NCBI GenBank assembly: GCA_021648845.1
Contig: JAKJHY010000010.1
Span: 148,558 to 212,557, forward strand
Direction of reading: 5' to 3'
From: Mycobacterium sp. MBM
GTDB taxonomy: Bacteria; Actinomycetota; Actinomycetes; Mycobacteriales; Mycobacteriaceae
DNA: 64,000 nucleotides
Part shown: positions 27,166-35,523 of the stretch, piece after piece
How positions within the stretch are numbered: the first letter of the stretch is position 1
Layout of the letters: each line of letters starts with the position of its first letter
Notes under the pieces: generated by a model
Database searches by the model: none
The model's input: only the letters and a program-made list of their open reading frames with translations
Told to the model about the DNA's origin: nothing
Made by a program: the position numbers and the translations under genes

Positions 27166-27951
27166 TCACTGTTGCGCGAGCTTCATGATGTGGCTCAGCA
27201 GATCCGGGTAGCGCTTCAGGTGCGCGCCCCCGTTGAGATCGAGCACCTCACCGGTGAGCCAGGACGCCTCGGTGAGAAACACGACGGCCTCGGCGATGTC
27301 CGCGGGGGTGCCCGCCCGGCCCAGCGGGGTGTTCTCCACGTACTCCTCGACGACGCCGGGGACCAGGGCCGCGCCCTCGGTGAGCGGGGTGTGCACGAAG
27401 CCGGGTGCGACCGCATTGACCCGGATGCCGCGCGCAGCCAGCTCGAGGGCGGCCACCTGGGTGAGCATCGACAGACCGGCCTTGGCCGAGCAGTAGGCGC
27501 TCATACCCGCGGCGGGCTGGCGACCGTTGAGCGAGGAGATCGAGACCAGTGCACCGCCCTCGTTGAGGTGGCGGCCGGCGTATTTGGCGACGATGAAGGC
27601 ACCCGTGAGGCAGACGTCGACGACATCGCGGAAGTCCTGCACCGCGAGATCGACGATCAGTCCGATATTGGAGAAGCCGGCACAGCTCACGACGACGTCG
27701 ACACCGCCTTTCCCCGTCGCTTCGCTCGCCCCGGTCCCCGCCTGCTCGAAAAGCGTTGCCACCGAGTCTTCGTCGACGACGTCGACCTCCGCTGCCGAAT
27801 GCGGTGCGCCGAGTTCGGCGGCACGTGCGGCGGCGCCCTCGGCGTTTCGGTCGGCGATGACGACGCGGTGCCCCCGGGCCGCCAGCGCCTGCGCGCTGGC
27901 CCAGCCGATACCGGATGCCCCGCCGATCACGACGGCCGTGGTTGCGGTCAT
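27166..27951 (-). CDS. Short-chain dehydrogenase/reductase
   Basis: 261-residue classical SDR: VVIGGASGIG (cofactor fold), VSCAGFSN, catalytic Ser in SISSLNG, YCSAK Tyr-Lys pair and APGFVHTPL. ATG 27951 overlaps the stop of the upstream epimerase-like gene by 4 bp, so translation is coupled; a longer frame upstream is not needed. Last gene of a minus-strand set that begins with the sulfatase. Acts on an unknown alcohol or ketone, presumably the same compound as its neighbours. Confidence 0.88.
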   Translation of the reverse strand: MTATTAVVIGGASGIGWASAQALAARGHRVVIADRNAEGAAARAAELGAPHSAAEVDVVDEDSVATLFEQAGTGASEATGKGGVDVVVSCAGFSNIGLIVDLAVQDFRDVVDVCLTGAFIVAKYAGRHLNEGGALVSISSLNGRQPAAGMSAYCSAKAGLSMLTQVAALELAARGIRVNAVAPGFVHTPLTEGAALVPGVVEEYVENTPLGRAGTPADIAEAVVFLTEASWLTGEVLDLNGGAHLKRYPDLLSHIMKLAQQ

Positions 27952-29015
27952 GGCTGAGCCTCCGGTCGGGGGTCGCCCCAGGTGTCCGCGATCGCCTGCC
28001 ACGGATGCGCGTAGCGCAGGCCGGTGCCGTGGTACGCGGTGCGCCGCTTGAGGATCTGCTTGACCAGCGGTGCGAGGAGCCGCAGCAGCGGGCGCTGGAT
28101 ACCGGCCTTGTCGGCCGTCTCGATCAGCATGGCGGGCCAGGAATGGTGCTGGAACCCTAGGGCCTGCTGGGCGCGAGAAGTGTCCATCCAGTCGGTGGCA
28201 AACCAGCCGCCGTCGTCGCCCGGGTCGCCCTTCAGTCCGGTCGGCACACCGCCCACCAGGCCCATCGCCGCGGCCATCGCCGGGGCCACCTCACCCTGGC
28301 GCAGTCGGTGGCTGGCGTCGTCGCCGCCGATCAGCAGCGTCTCCCCGAGCACGTCGGCGGTGGTGGCGGCGGCAAAGGCGCTCGCCACGTCGCGCACGTC
28401 GACGGTCTGTAGCCGGCCGTCGGTGGGCAGCATGCTCTCGAAGTAGATGTTGTCCATCTTCATGTAGGAGCCCGGGCTGACGGTGAGGACGCCGCCGAGT
28501 CGCAGGATCACCCAGGCCAATGCCGAGGTCCGCACGATCTTCTCGGCCCTGACCTTGTGGTCGCCGTAGATATCGGCCGGGTTGACCGGGGTATCGGCGC
28601 TCAGCACGCCCTCGACGGTGTGCGGGTTACGCGAGCCGTACACGGCGATACTGGAGGCCAGCACGAAACGTGGTGTGGTGGGCAGTCTTTCGGCGGCCCG
28701 TACCAGGCTTGCGGTGGCGTCGACGTTGACGCGCTCGGCAAGCCCGCGACGTTGGTAGATGAACGGCGGGATGACCGCGGCGAGATGGATGATCGCCGAC
28801 GGTGACACCTGCTCGACGAGCGCGCCGACGGCGGCCGGATCGGTGAGATCGGCCCAGTGCACCGTGACGCCGACCGGTAGCGAGTCGGCGGCCTTCCGGC
28901 TGGCGGGGGTGTCCAGATCGGTGGCGACCACCCGCCTGCCGTCCTCGGCAAGGCGCGCGACGGTCGCTGATCCGACCAACCCGAAGGCGCCGGTCACCAA
29001 CACGGTTTCGGTCAT
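27948..29015 (-). CDS. NAD-dependent epimerase/dehydratase (extended SDR)
   Basis: 355-residue extended SDR. It has VLVTGAFGLVGSATV (NAD fold), HLAAVIPP, SSIAVYGSR, and YGDHKVRAEK with the catalytic Tyr-Lys. The family includes sugar epimerases, 3-beta-hydroxysteroid dehydrogenases and related reductases. ATG 29015 has GGAG 6 nt upstream; the ORF could extend 12 codons further. Coupled to the SDR downstream and 93 bp below the formylglycine-generating enzyme gene. Substrate unknown; sugar or steroid-like alcohol are both possible. Confidence 0.85.
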   Translation of the reverse strand: MTETVLVTGAFGLVGSATVARLAEDGRRVVATDLDTPASRKAADSLPVGVTVHWADLTDPAAVGALVEQVSPSAIIHLAAVIPPFIYQRRGLAERVNVDATASLVRAAERLPTTPRFVLASSIAVYGSRNPHTVEGVLSADTPVNPADIYGDHKVRAEKIVRTSALAWVILRLGGVLTVSPGSYMKMDNIYFESMLPTDGRLQTVDVRDVASAFAAATTADVLGETLLIGGDDASHRLRQGEVAPAMAAAMGLVGGVPTGLKGDPGDDGGWFATDWMDTSRAQQALGFQHHSWPAMLIETADKAGIQRPLLRLLAPLVKQILKRRTAYHGTGLRYAHPWQAIADTWGDPRPEAQP

Positions 29016-29108
29016 CGGAACTCCATCAGCCGGTGGATGATCGCCTGTCACAGTAGCGAACGTCGCGCTGGTTGATTAGGTCAACTTCAGATTTCGGCGG
29101 GTGCGGTA

Positions 29109-29984
29109 TCAGTCCGATCGGATGCAGCGGAAACCGATATGGCTCATGCCGGTGTCGATCGGCTGGGGGCGGCGCGCGGCCGGTCGATAGCGCATGCAGT
29201 AGCTGTCCGCGCACAGGAACGAACCGCCCTTGACGACCTTGCGTGGCACGCCGAACTGTTCGTCGCGGCTGTCGTCTGCGCAGCACGGTGCGGTGGTGCG
29301 GTCCTCGCCGTACCAGTCGAGGGTCCACTCCCAGACGTTTCCGGCCATGTCGAACAGGCCATACCCGTTCGGGGGGTAGCTGCCCACGGGTTTCGTTGTG
29401 CCGTAGCCGGTGTCGGGTAGGTATGGGAACTCTCCGCGCCAGTGGTTGGCGAGTGGACGCCCGGGTGTCTCGGGATCGGCTCCCCAGGTGTAGGTGCAAT
29501 GGGGGAGTCCACCGCGGGCGGCGATCTCCCACTGTGCCTCGGTCGGCAGCACCAGGCCCGCCCAGTCCGCATAGGATTGCGCGTCCTCGAACGCGACGTG
29601 CACGACCGGATGGTCGTCTCGGCCGCGCAGTGCCGATCGAGGGCCGCGCGGGTGATTCCAGCACGCACCGGGAGTCCAGGTCCACCACTGGCTCAGATGG
29701 CGCAGATCGACCGGTCCGGCGGTGCGGGTGAACACCATGGAGCCGGGGACCAGGTTCTGCGGGGGTGCTCCCGGATACAGGTCGGGATCCAGTGGACGTT
29801 CGGCCACCGTGACATAGCCTGTCGCCGAGACGAACTCGGCGAACTGGGCGTTGGTCACCGCGTAACGCTGAATCCAAAACCCGTCGACGGTGACGTCGTG
29901 GGCGGGTGCCTCTTCCGGGTAGTGATCATCGGATCCCACACGTGCGGTCTGCGGCGGGACCCAGACCAGATCGGTGTCAGTCAC
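29109..29984 (-). CDS. Formylglycine-generating enzyme (sulfatase maturase)
   Basis: 291-residue copper-dependent FGE, similar along its length to M. tuberculosis Rv0712: YPEEAPAHDVTV, RYAVTNAQFAEFVSATGYVTVAE, LPTEAQWEIAARGG, DMAGNVWEWT and KGGSFLCADSYCMRYRPAAR with the catalytic Cys258/Cys263 pair. It oxidises the active-site Cys of type I sulfatases to formylglycine. GTG 29984 overlaps the HAD gene stop by 8 nt. Next to its likely client, the sulfatase two genes upstream. Confidence 0.95.
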   Translation of the reverse strand: MTDTDLVWVPPQTARVGSDDHYPEEAPAHDVTVDGFWIQRYAVTNAQFAEFVSATGYVTVAERPLDPDLYPGAPPQNLVPGSMVFTRTAGPVDLRHLSQWWTWTPGACWNHPRGPRSALRGRDDHPVVHVAFEDAQSYADWAGLVLPTEAQWEIAARGGLPHCTYTWGADPETPGRPLANHWRGEFPYLPDTGYGTTKPVGSYPPNGYGLFDMAGNVWEWTLDWYGEDRTTAPCCADDSRDEQFGVPRKVVKGGSFLCADSYCMRYRPAARRPQPIDTGMSHIGFRCIRSD

Positions 29985-30888
29985 TGAAGATGGTCGCCCA
30001 ATCATCGCGCATGCTGACCGTGGTCCACCCGTATTGTTCGGCGTGGCCGAGGGCGCGTTCCGCGCCTGCCGTGTAGTCGAATTCGCGTTCGGCATCGTCG
30101 TGACGCACCAGCATCTTCAGCGACGGTCCACCCTGGGCGCCGGTATACATCAGCATCTCATCGTCACCGTTGGAATTGCCGACCGCCAGGATGGGCCGGC
30201 GGCCGATGCGATTCCAGATGCGCACCGGCTTCTCGGGTCCGTCATCCCAGATGTCCAGTGCGGGTTGCAGCAGCAGGTCGCCGGATCCGTCGGCGCCGAC
30301 GAACTTGAGGCCCTGGGCGCTGCCGACGACGCGTTCGGGAGGGATGCCGTAGATCCGGCTGGTGACCGGGCGCATGAAATCCCGCCCGCCACCGGACACG
30401 ATGTAACAGGTGAACTCGTGATCATCCAGATAGCGCAGCAGTTCGACCATCGGCGCATAGGTGCACTCCAGGTATGGGCGGCCCAGCAAGGGGTGCATCG
30501 CCTCGGCGAAGAAGGTGCCGACGGCGGCTGCGTGATCTTCGACCTTGACCGAATCGTGCAGTGAGAGCACGGCTGCGGCAAGAGTTTTCAGGTCGGAGTC
30601 GTCGCCTTGGTAATGCTTGGTGATGGCACCGCCGAACCACCGCAGGTCGCCGTTGTGGGCCGCCAGATACGGCTGTTCCTCGGCGAGCGACGGGTCGGTG
30701 GACACCTTGCCGGCCAGCCGCCGCACGATGAAGTCGAGTTGGATGTACATCGGCTTCTCACACCACAGGGTGCCGTCGTTGTCGAACACCGCGACCCGCT
30801 CGACGGGATCGACCTCGCGGCAGACCCGCGCCACGAAGTCGACGATGGTCGACCTCGTGGGCCCGTCCCGCCAGGTTTCCAGGGCCAT
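29977..30888 (-). CDS. HAD-superfamily hydrolase
   Basis: 303-residue haloacid dehalogenase-type phosphohydrolase. Motif I is FDNDGTLWCEKP with the nucleophilic and general-acid Asp pair, motif II IVSGGGRDF, and motif IV AVGNSNGDDEML with the magnesium-binding acids. ATG 30888 lies 2 bp after the sulfatase stop. Linked by overlap to the FGE gene. HAD proteins of this type dephosphorylate small molecules. In this operon it may act on a phosphate analogue of the sulfated substrate, but nothing in the sequence shows this. Confidence 0.88.
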   Translation of the reverse strand: MALETWRDGPTRSTIVDFVARVCREVDPVERVAVFDNDGTLWCEKPMYIQLDFIVRRLAGKVSTDPSLAEEQPYLAAHNGDLRWFGGAITKHYQGDDSDLKTLAAAVLSLHDSVKVEDHAAAVGTFFAEAMHPLLGRPYLECTYAPMVELLRYLDDHEFTCYIVSGGGRDFMRPVTSRIYGIPPERVVGSAQGLKFVGADGSGDLLLQPALDIWDDGPEKPVRIWNRIGRRPILAVGNSNGDDEMLMYTGAQGGPSLKMLVRHDDAEREFDYTAGAERALGHAEQYGWTTVSMRDDWATIFSD

Positions 30889-30890
30889 CG

Positions 30891-32435
30891 TCAGTCGCCC
30901 CGGGCGGCCAGGAACTTCTCCAACTCCTCCACGGCGTTGCTGATGGTGAACGATGCCGGTTCCTGGCGCGGTGGAAACTCCTTGAAGGTCTCCAGGAATT
31001 GATTGACGATCGCGCTGCCGTAGAACATCAGATAGAGCCTGTCGATCACCCAGTCCCAGTAGGTGTTCGAGGTGATATCGGCGCGCTCGAAGGGATCGGT
31101 GCGCAGGTTGAACAGCTTGGGAGCCCGCAGTTTGGTGAACGGCTCGAACCATACCTCCAGGGTGCCCTGGCAGCGTTGCTCCATGAAGACGATCTTCCAG
31201 TTGTCGGCCCGGATGCCCAACACGTCGCCGTCGTCGGAAAAGTAGATCATCCCGCGGCGCGGGCTCTTGTCGACCTCGCCGGTGAGGTAGGGCAGCAGGT
31301 TGTAACCGTCTATGTGCACCTTGAAGGTCTCGCCGCCTGCTTGGTGGCCGGCCTTGAGCTTCTCGACGATATCCGGATCGCCGGCGGCCGCCAGGAATGT
31401 CGGGAGCCAATCATGGTGCTGGACAATCTCATTCGAGACGGATCCAGCCTTGATCTTACCTGGCCAGCGGATCAGCTCGGGGATGCGGAACGCGCCCTCC
31501 CAGTTGGTGTTCTTCTCGCTTCGGAACGGGGTGGTGGCGCCGTCGGGCCAGCTGTTGGCATGCGGACCGTTGTCGGTGGAGTAGATGACGATGGTGTCCT
31601 CGGCGATCCCGAGTTCGTCGACGAGGTCGAGCAGCGTGCCGACATGGCCGTCATGATCGACCATGGTGTCGTGATACGGCGACTGCCAGCGCCCCGCCTG
31701 GCCGACGCTGTCCGGCTTGGTGTGAGTCCGGAAATGCATGTGGGTGGTGTTCATCCAGACGAAGAACGGCGTATCCGACTCGTGCTGGCGCTTGATGAAA
31801 TCCACACAGGCGGCTGTGGTCTCGTCGTCGATGGTTTCCATCCGCTTCTTGGTCAGCGGGCCGGTGTCCTCGATGCGTTGTTTGCCGACCGGCCCGTACC
31901 GCGGATCGACCTCGCCGGAGTCCTGCTCCGTCGCCCAGGAATGGATCACGCCGCGGGGCAGTAGCGCGGTGCGTAGCAGCGGCGCCTCCTCGGCGGTCGG
32001 GTAGTCCTCGTGCTCGGGCTCCTCCTCGGCGTTGAGGTGGTACAGATTGCCGAAGAACTCGTCGAAGCCGTGTGCCGTCGGCAGGTACTTGTTGAGGTCG
32101 CCGAGGTGGTTCTTGCCGAATTGGCCGCATGCGTAACCCAGCGGCTTCAACAGTTCGGCGATGGTCGGGTCTTGCTTCTGAAGGCCGACATCGACGCCGG
32201 GCATACCGACCTTGCTCATCCCGGTTCGGTACACGCTTTGGCCGGTGATGAACGAGGCCCTGCCCGCCGTGCAGCTCTGTTCACCGTAGGAGTCGGTGAA
32301 CAGCATTCCCTCATGGGCGATCCGGTCGATATTGGGGGTCTGATAGCCCATCATTCCGCGGCTGTAGCAGCTGAGGTTCCAGATGCCGATATCGTCGCCC
32401 CAGATGACCAGAATGTTGGGTTTTTCGTTCGGCAT
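30891..32435 (-). CDS. Type I arylsulfatase
   Basis: 514-residue sulfatase of the alkaline phosphatase superfamily. Metal-binding WGDDIG lies near the N-terminus; the formylglycine site is SCTAGRASF with Cys55 and Arg59 (CxAxR form of the CxPxR motif); the second signature is GYACGQFGKNHLGD with the catalytic Lys and His. No signal peptide is visible, so it should be cytoplasmic. A GGAG ribosome site precedes ATG 32435. First gene of the set with HAD hydrolase and FGE, giving a self-contained sulfatase plus maturase unit. Substrate not predictable. Confidence 0.95.
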   Translation of the reverse strand: MPNEKPNILVIWGDDIGIWNLSCYSRGMMGYQTPNIDRIAHEGMLFTDSYGEQSCTAGRASFITGQSVYRTGMSKVGMPGVDVGLQKQDPTIAELLKPLGYACGQFGKNHLGDLNKYLPTAHGFDEFFGNLYHLNAEEEPEHEDYPTAEEAPLLRTALLPRGVIHSWATEQDSGEVDPRYGPVGKQRIEDTGPLTKKRMETIDDETTAACVDFIKRQHESDTPFFVWMNTTHMHFRTHTKPDSVGQAGRWQSPYHDTMVDHDGHVGTLLDLVDELGIAEDTIVIYSTDNGPHANSWPDGATTPFRSEKNTNWEGAFRIPELIRWPGKIKAGSVSNEIVQHHDWLPTFLAAAGDPDIVEKLKAGHQAGGETFKVHIDGYNLLPYLTGEVDKSPRRGMIYFSDDGDVLGIRADNWKIVFMEQRCQGTLEVWFEPFTKLRAPKLFNLRTDPFERADITSNTYWDWVIDRLYLMFYGSAIVNQFLETFKEFPPRQEPASFTISNAVEELEKFLAARGD

Positions 32436-32811
32436 AGTCGCAGGCTCCGCCTTCCTGGGTCATTGTCGCGAATCCCGACCTGCTGCAACCCTAGGCCTGT
32501 GAGGCCGTCCCGGCGGTGCAAACGGACGACGTATTTGTCGAATGTTCACTGTGCTCCGACGCTGGCAGATCCTGGTTCCGCGGCGGCCAGCGAATCTTGC
32601 TTGGGCTGTGCCGCAAGGCAAGTCGATTGTCTCGCACAGCTCAAATGGCGCGCGGAGGTTCGGGTCAGCTGCTGGTGGCAAACGCGCCGCCGTAACCGGG
32701 CGGGAGCTGGCCGCGCTTTACGGGTCTAGGGTGGAGAGATCGTGGGTTCCTCGCGTGCCCGATCCGTCGGTTGCCGTCTGCGGTCGCTCTGAAGAGATGG
32801 GAGCATCGCCG
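32436..32811. other. Intergenic region between divergent sulfatase and DUF5994 genes
   Basis: About 375 bases. It must contain the sulfatase promoter and that of the DUF5994 gene. A frame open on the plus strand from 32542 continues into the DUF5994 gene, but its first 90 codons show no family sequence. I see no clear repeat, operator or RNA gene here. Confidence 0.5.
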
Positions 32812-33264
32812 ATGGTCGATGTCGCCGCCGAACATCCGTCCGCCACCCGGCTCGCGATCTGCGGGCGCACCGACCAGCCGGGCACCGTCGACGGCGCTTG
32901 GTGGCCGCCGGACTACGACCTGAGGACCACGCTGCCCGATCTGATCTCGGTGATGGGCCGCTGGCTGGGGCCGGTATCGCGGGTGCTCTATGACCCGAGC
33001 CTGTTCCCGTCGGCGCCGTCTCGCATCATCCGTGGCACGACGGGGGTCTCGGTGGATCGCTACTCGCTGGTCTCCCGGGACACCATCTACCTGACCGGCA
33101 CCCACACCCGCAACGCCCTGCTGTTCGTGGTGCCCCCCGAAACGTCCGAGGACAACGCATGTGAGCTGCTCACGAGGGTGTCGAACACGACGATTCCGAT
33201 GACGGTTCGGATGTTGCGGGCCATCGTCGGCGGCCACCCCGCGGCGCGGGAACAGTTGGGCTGA
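32812..33264 (+). CDS. DUF5994-family protein
   Basis: 150 residues matching the actinobacterial DUF5994 pattern: GTVDGAWWPPDYDLRTTLPDLI, LGPVSRVLYDPSLFPSAPSRI and LLFVVPPETSEDNACELL near the C-terminus. Start ATG 32812 is preceded by GGGAG at about 9 nt; upstream in-frame starts at 32797 and 32542 exist. Small soluble protein of unknown function. It stands alone between the sulfatase set and an alpha/beta hydrolase on the opposite strand. Confidence 0.75.
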   Translation: MVDVAAEHPSATRLAICGRTDQPGTVDGAWWPPDYDLRTTLPDLISVMGRWLGPVSRVLYDPSLFPSAPSRIIRGTTGVSVDRYSLVSRDTIYLTGTHTRNALLFVVPPETSEDNACELLTRVSNTTIPMTVRMLRAIVGGHPAAREQLG

Positions 33265-33360
33265 TTTGGGCCGCGCCGGCGTCGTACCGTAGCCTGGTAA
33301 GCACGTTTCCCCGGCACTGTAGACGCCGCGCGGGAAGCCAGAGGCCGGGACGCTACAGCG

Positions 33361-34113
33361 TCACCGGCCTTGTCCAGCTTCGGGGCCGGTCGTGCTGGCC
33401 TCGTGGTCGGCCCATTCGGCGAGCTCGCGAACCAGGCCGGGATACCGCCCGCGATCGGGCCGGAAGATGTCGTGCGGGGAATCGGGAAACTCGTGCAGGC
33501 GTGCGGCTGGGAACACCTCCCGGTACCGGGCCCAGGCGGGCTGGTCGATGACGGTGCTGGTGGGGCTGCGGATGACCAGTAACGGCGGCCCCCACTGCGC
33601 CAGCGGTTCCCAGAAGGACCGCGACACCGCCGCGGCGAAGGTGGCGACGGCGGCCTGCCGGTCGACCCGCTGGTGTACCGGGGTGCCGCGCCAGCGACCG
33701 TCCAGCACCCGCGCCGCGATCTGCGTGGGCAGTGCGATCTCCTCGGGCAGATAGTCCCCGATCGAGATCGACCGCACCCGGTCGGTGTGCGCCAATGCCC
33801 AGTGCAGCGCGTAACTGGTGCCCCGGGAAAACATCGCAAGGTGCACCGGGCCTTCGGTCACCTCGTCGACGACCGCGCCGATATCGCCGGCGCGTGCTGC
33901 GGCGTCATACGGCCCGGACGGCGCCACGCTGCCGCCGTGGCCGCGCAGTTCGACCACCACGGTGCGCCGTCCGAACTGTGGCAGCACCGCGATGTAGTCC
34001 TGCGCCACGCAGGTGAACCCGGGCACGAAGACGACGGGCGCGCCGCGGTCGTCGCCGGAGTCGAGATAGCGGATTCGGGCGTCACCGTTGGCGGCGACGC
34101 GGAACTGCGGCAT
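33361..34113 (-). CDS. Alpha/beta hydrolase
   Basis: 250-residue alpha/beta-hydrolase fold protein: VVFVPGFTCVAQDY (oxyanion region), VVELRGHGGS and a C-terminal DSPHDIF with the likely catalytic His. The nucleophile elbow reads MFSRG (Ser96) rather than GxSxG, so the first Gly is Met. ATG 34113 is 13 bp below the 3-beta-HSD stop, and the two are probably co-transcribed. Ester or lactone hydrolysis is likely; substrate unknown. Confidence 0.82.
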   Translation of the reverse strand: MPQFRVAANGDARIRYLDSGDDRGAPVVFVPGFTCVAQDYIAVLPQFGRRTVVVELRGHGGSVAPSGPYDAAARAGDIGAVVDEVTEGPVHLAMFSRGTSYALHWALAHTDRVRSISIGDYLPEEIALPTQIAARVLDGRWRGTPVHQRVDRQAAVATFAAAVSRSFWEPLAQWGPPLLVIRSPTSTVIDQPAWARYREVFPAARLHEFPDSPHDIFRPDRGRYPGLVRELAEWADHEASTTGPEAGQGR

Positions 34114-34126
34114 GGGTGGTAGTAAA

Positions 34127-35239
34127 TCAGCCCTTCGGCGGTGCCGGTGCGGCAGCGGTCACCGCCGGCTCGGAACCCTGGGCTGTCATCCTGTCGAACA
34201 ACTCGGTGTAGTACGGCAGGCAGTCGGCCATGGCGGCTTCGGTGGTGAACAGCGGCTCGTACCCCAGATCGCGGCGGGCCTTGGCGATCGAGAAGTAGTT
34301 GTTCAGATAAAGCCGTTCGACGGCAAGGGGTTCGACCAGCGGTTCGCGGATGCCGTACTTGAAGTGCAGCCACTGCCAGGCCATCATCGCCTTGTGCACC
34401 AGCTTTCCGGAGACCCGGAAGTTCGGCAGACTGCGCCCGCAGGCTTCGACGACGGGGCGGGCGAACTCGAACATGTTCAGTGGTTCGCCGTCGTTGATGA
34501 AATACGCCTGGCCGGGCGCTGATCCGCCCTCGACCAGATGCTCGGCGGCCAGGATGAAACCGTGAATCAGGTTGTGCACGTAGGAGTTGTCCAACTTGAT
34601 GTTCTTGTTGCCGACCAGCACCTTGACATGCCCGGCGAGCACGTTCTCGAACACCTTGCGGAACATCGTCTGATCCCCGCGCCCCCAGATGCCGCTGGGC
34701 CGGATGGAACAGGTGAGCATGCCGCGCTCGCCGTTGCAGCCGAGCACGAACTGCTCGGCGACGACCTTGGTCTCGGTGTACAGGTCGTTGAAACGGCTTG
34801 TGTAGGGCAGGGTTTCATCGCCATTCTGGATATCCTGGCCACCCATCACCACGCTGTTGGATGCGGTGTAGACGAAGCGCTTGACTCCCGCGGCCTGCCC
34901 GGCGTGCACCAGGTTCTTGGTGCCCTCGACGTTGACGTCGAAACTGCGCTTGCGGTACTCCGCGGTGACCGATGCCCCGCCCATCAGGTCGATGATCGCG
35001 GCGGTGTGGATGACGGTGTCCACCCCGTCCACAGCCGCGGTCACATCTGCAGTGTCGGTGATATCGCCGACGACGGTCTGCAGCTTCGGATGCGCGGGCA
35101 GCGGGGTCGGTACCCGGTCGAACGAGCGGACCTGCAGCCCGCGGTCGAGCAGCGTGGTCACGAGGTTGGCGCCGACGAAGCCGGAACCCCCGGTCACCAG
35201 GACTCGGCCCAGGTCAGTGCGCAGTGTTGGGTCTCCCAT
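34127..35239 (-). CDS. 3-beta-hydroxysteroid dehydrogenase (Rv1106c-like)
   Basis: 370-residue extended SDR, similar to M. tuberculosis Rv1106c, which oxidises the 3-beta-hydroxyl of cholesterol and isomerises the double bond to cholestenone. Motifs: VLVTGGSGFVGANL (NAD fold), HTAAIIDLMGG, YTASNSVV and LYTETK with the catalytic Tyr-Lys, then SIRPSGIWGRGD. The promoter has a -10 hexamer 6 nt from the ATG and a KstR-type operator just upstream, so the gene should be derepressed on sterols. Followed by an alpha/beta hydrolase. Confidence 0.92.
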   Translation of the reverse strand: MGDPTLRTDLGRVLVTGGSGFVGANLVTTLLDRGLQVRSFDRVPTPLPAHPKLQTVVGDITDTADVTAAVDGVDTVIHTAAIIDLMGGASVTAEYRKRSFDVNVEGTKNLVHAGQAAGVKRFVYTASNSVVMGGQDIQNGDETLPYTSRFNDLYTETKVVAEQFVLGCNGERGMLTCSIRPSGIWGRGDQTMFRKVFENVLAGHVKVLVGNKNIKLDNSYVHNLIHGFILAAEHLVEGGSAPGQAYFINDGEPLNMFEFARPVVEACGRSLPNFRVSGKLVHKAMMAWQWLHFKYGIREPLVEPLAVERLYLNNYFSIAKARRDLGYEPLFTTEAAMADCLPYYTELFDRMTAQGSEPAVTAAAPAPPKG

Positions 35240-35245
35240 GTGACG

Positions 35246-35251
35246 AGGATA
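35246..35251 (-). promoter_or_regulatory. -10 hexamer TATCCT, leaderless start
   Basis: Read on the minus strand, TATCCT ends 6 nt before ATG 35239, giving a leaderless message for the 3-beta-HSD gene. Confidence 0.6.
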
Positions 35252-35253
35252 AC

Positions 35254-35267
35254 TGAAACGTGTTCCA
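35254..35267. promoter_or_regulatory. KstR-type operator
   Basis: TGAAACGTGTTCCA fits the KstR consensus TNNAACNNGTTNNA at every fixed position on both strands. It lies directly upstream of the -10 hexamer of the 3-beta-HSD gene, where a repressor would block RNA polymerase. KstR is the TetR-family repressor of sterol catabolism in mycobacteria. Confidence 0.75.
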
Positions 35268-35310
35268 GTTTTGAACCCCGAGCGGTAGAGCCGGTGCGCA
35301 GAGTGCGCTG

Positions 35311-35523
35311 TCAGTCATCCTCGGGCTCGCCAGCGGCGAGGGTGTCGGCGACCTTCTTGCGCGCACCCGCGAGGTGCTCCTCGCACCGTTTGGCCAGCTC
35401 TTCGCCGCGTTCCCAGAGCTTGAGCGAGGTGTCCAGGTCGAGTCCGCCGTGCTCGAGCTGAGCCACCACCTCGATAAGGGCGTCCCGCGCCTCTTCGTAC
35501 CCCAATTGACTAATGGGCTTCAT
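35311..35523 (-). CDS. xseB: Exodeoxyribonuclease VII small subunit
   Basis: 70-residue Xse[48 protein letters not shown] is the typical helical hairpin. Several XseB chains bind one XseA to form the nuclease that degrades single-stranded DNA in repair. ATG 35523 lies 13 bases inside the end of xseA in another frame, so translation is coupled; a longer frame upstream belongs to xseA shadow. Confidence 0.95.
   Translation of the reverse strand: MKPISQLGYEEARDALIEVVAQLEHGGLDLDTSLKLWERGEELAKRCEEHLAGARKKVADTLAAGEPEDD

Noticed and set aside
32542..32811. N-terminal extension of the DUF5994 gene
   Set aside because: Ninety codons without family similarity; ATG 32812 has a better ribosome site and fits the domain start.
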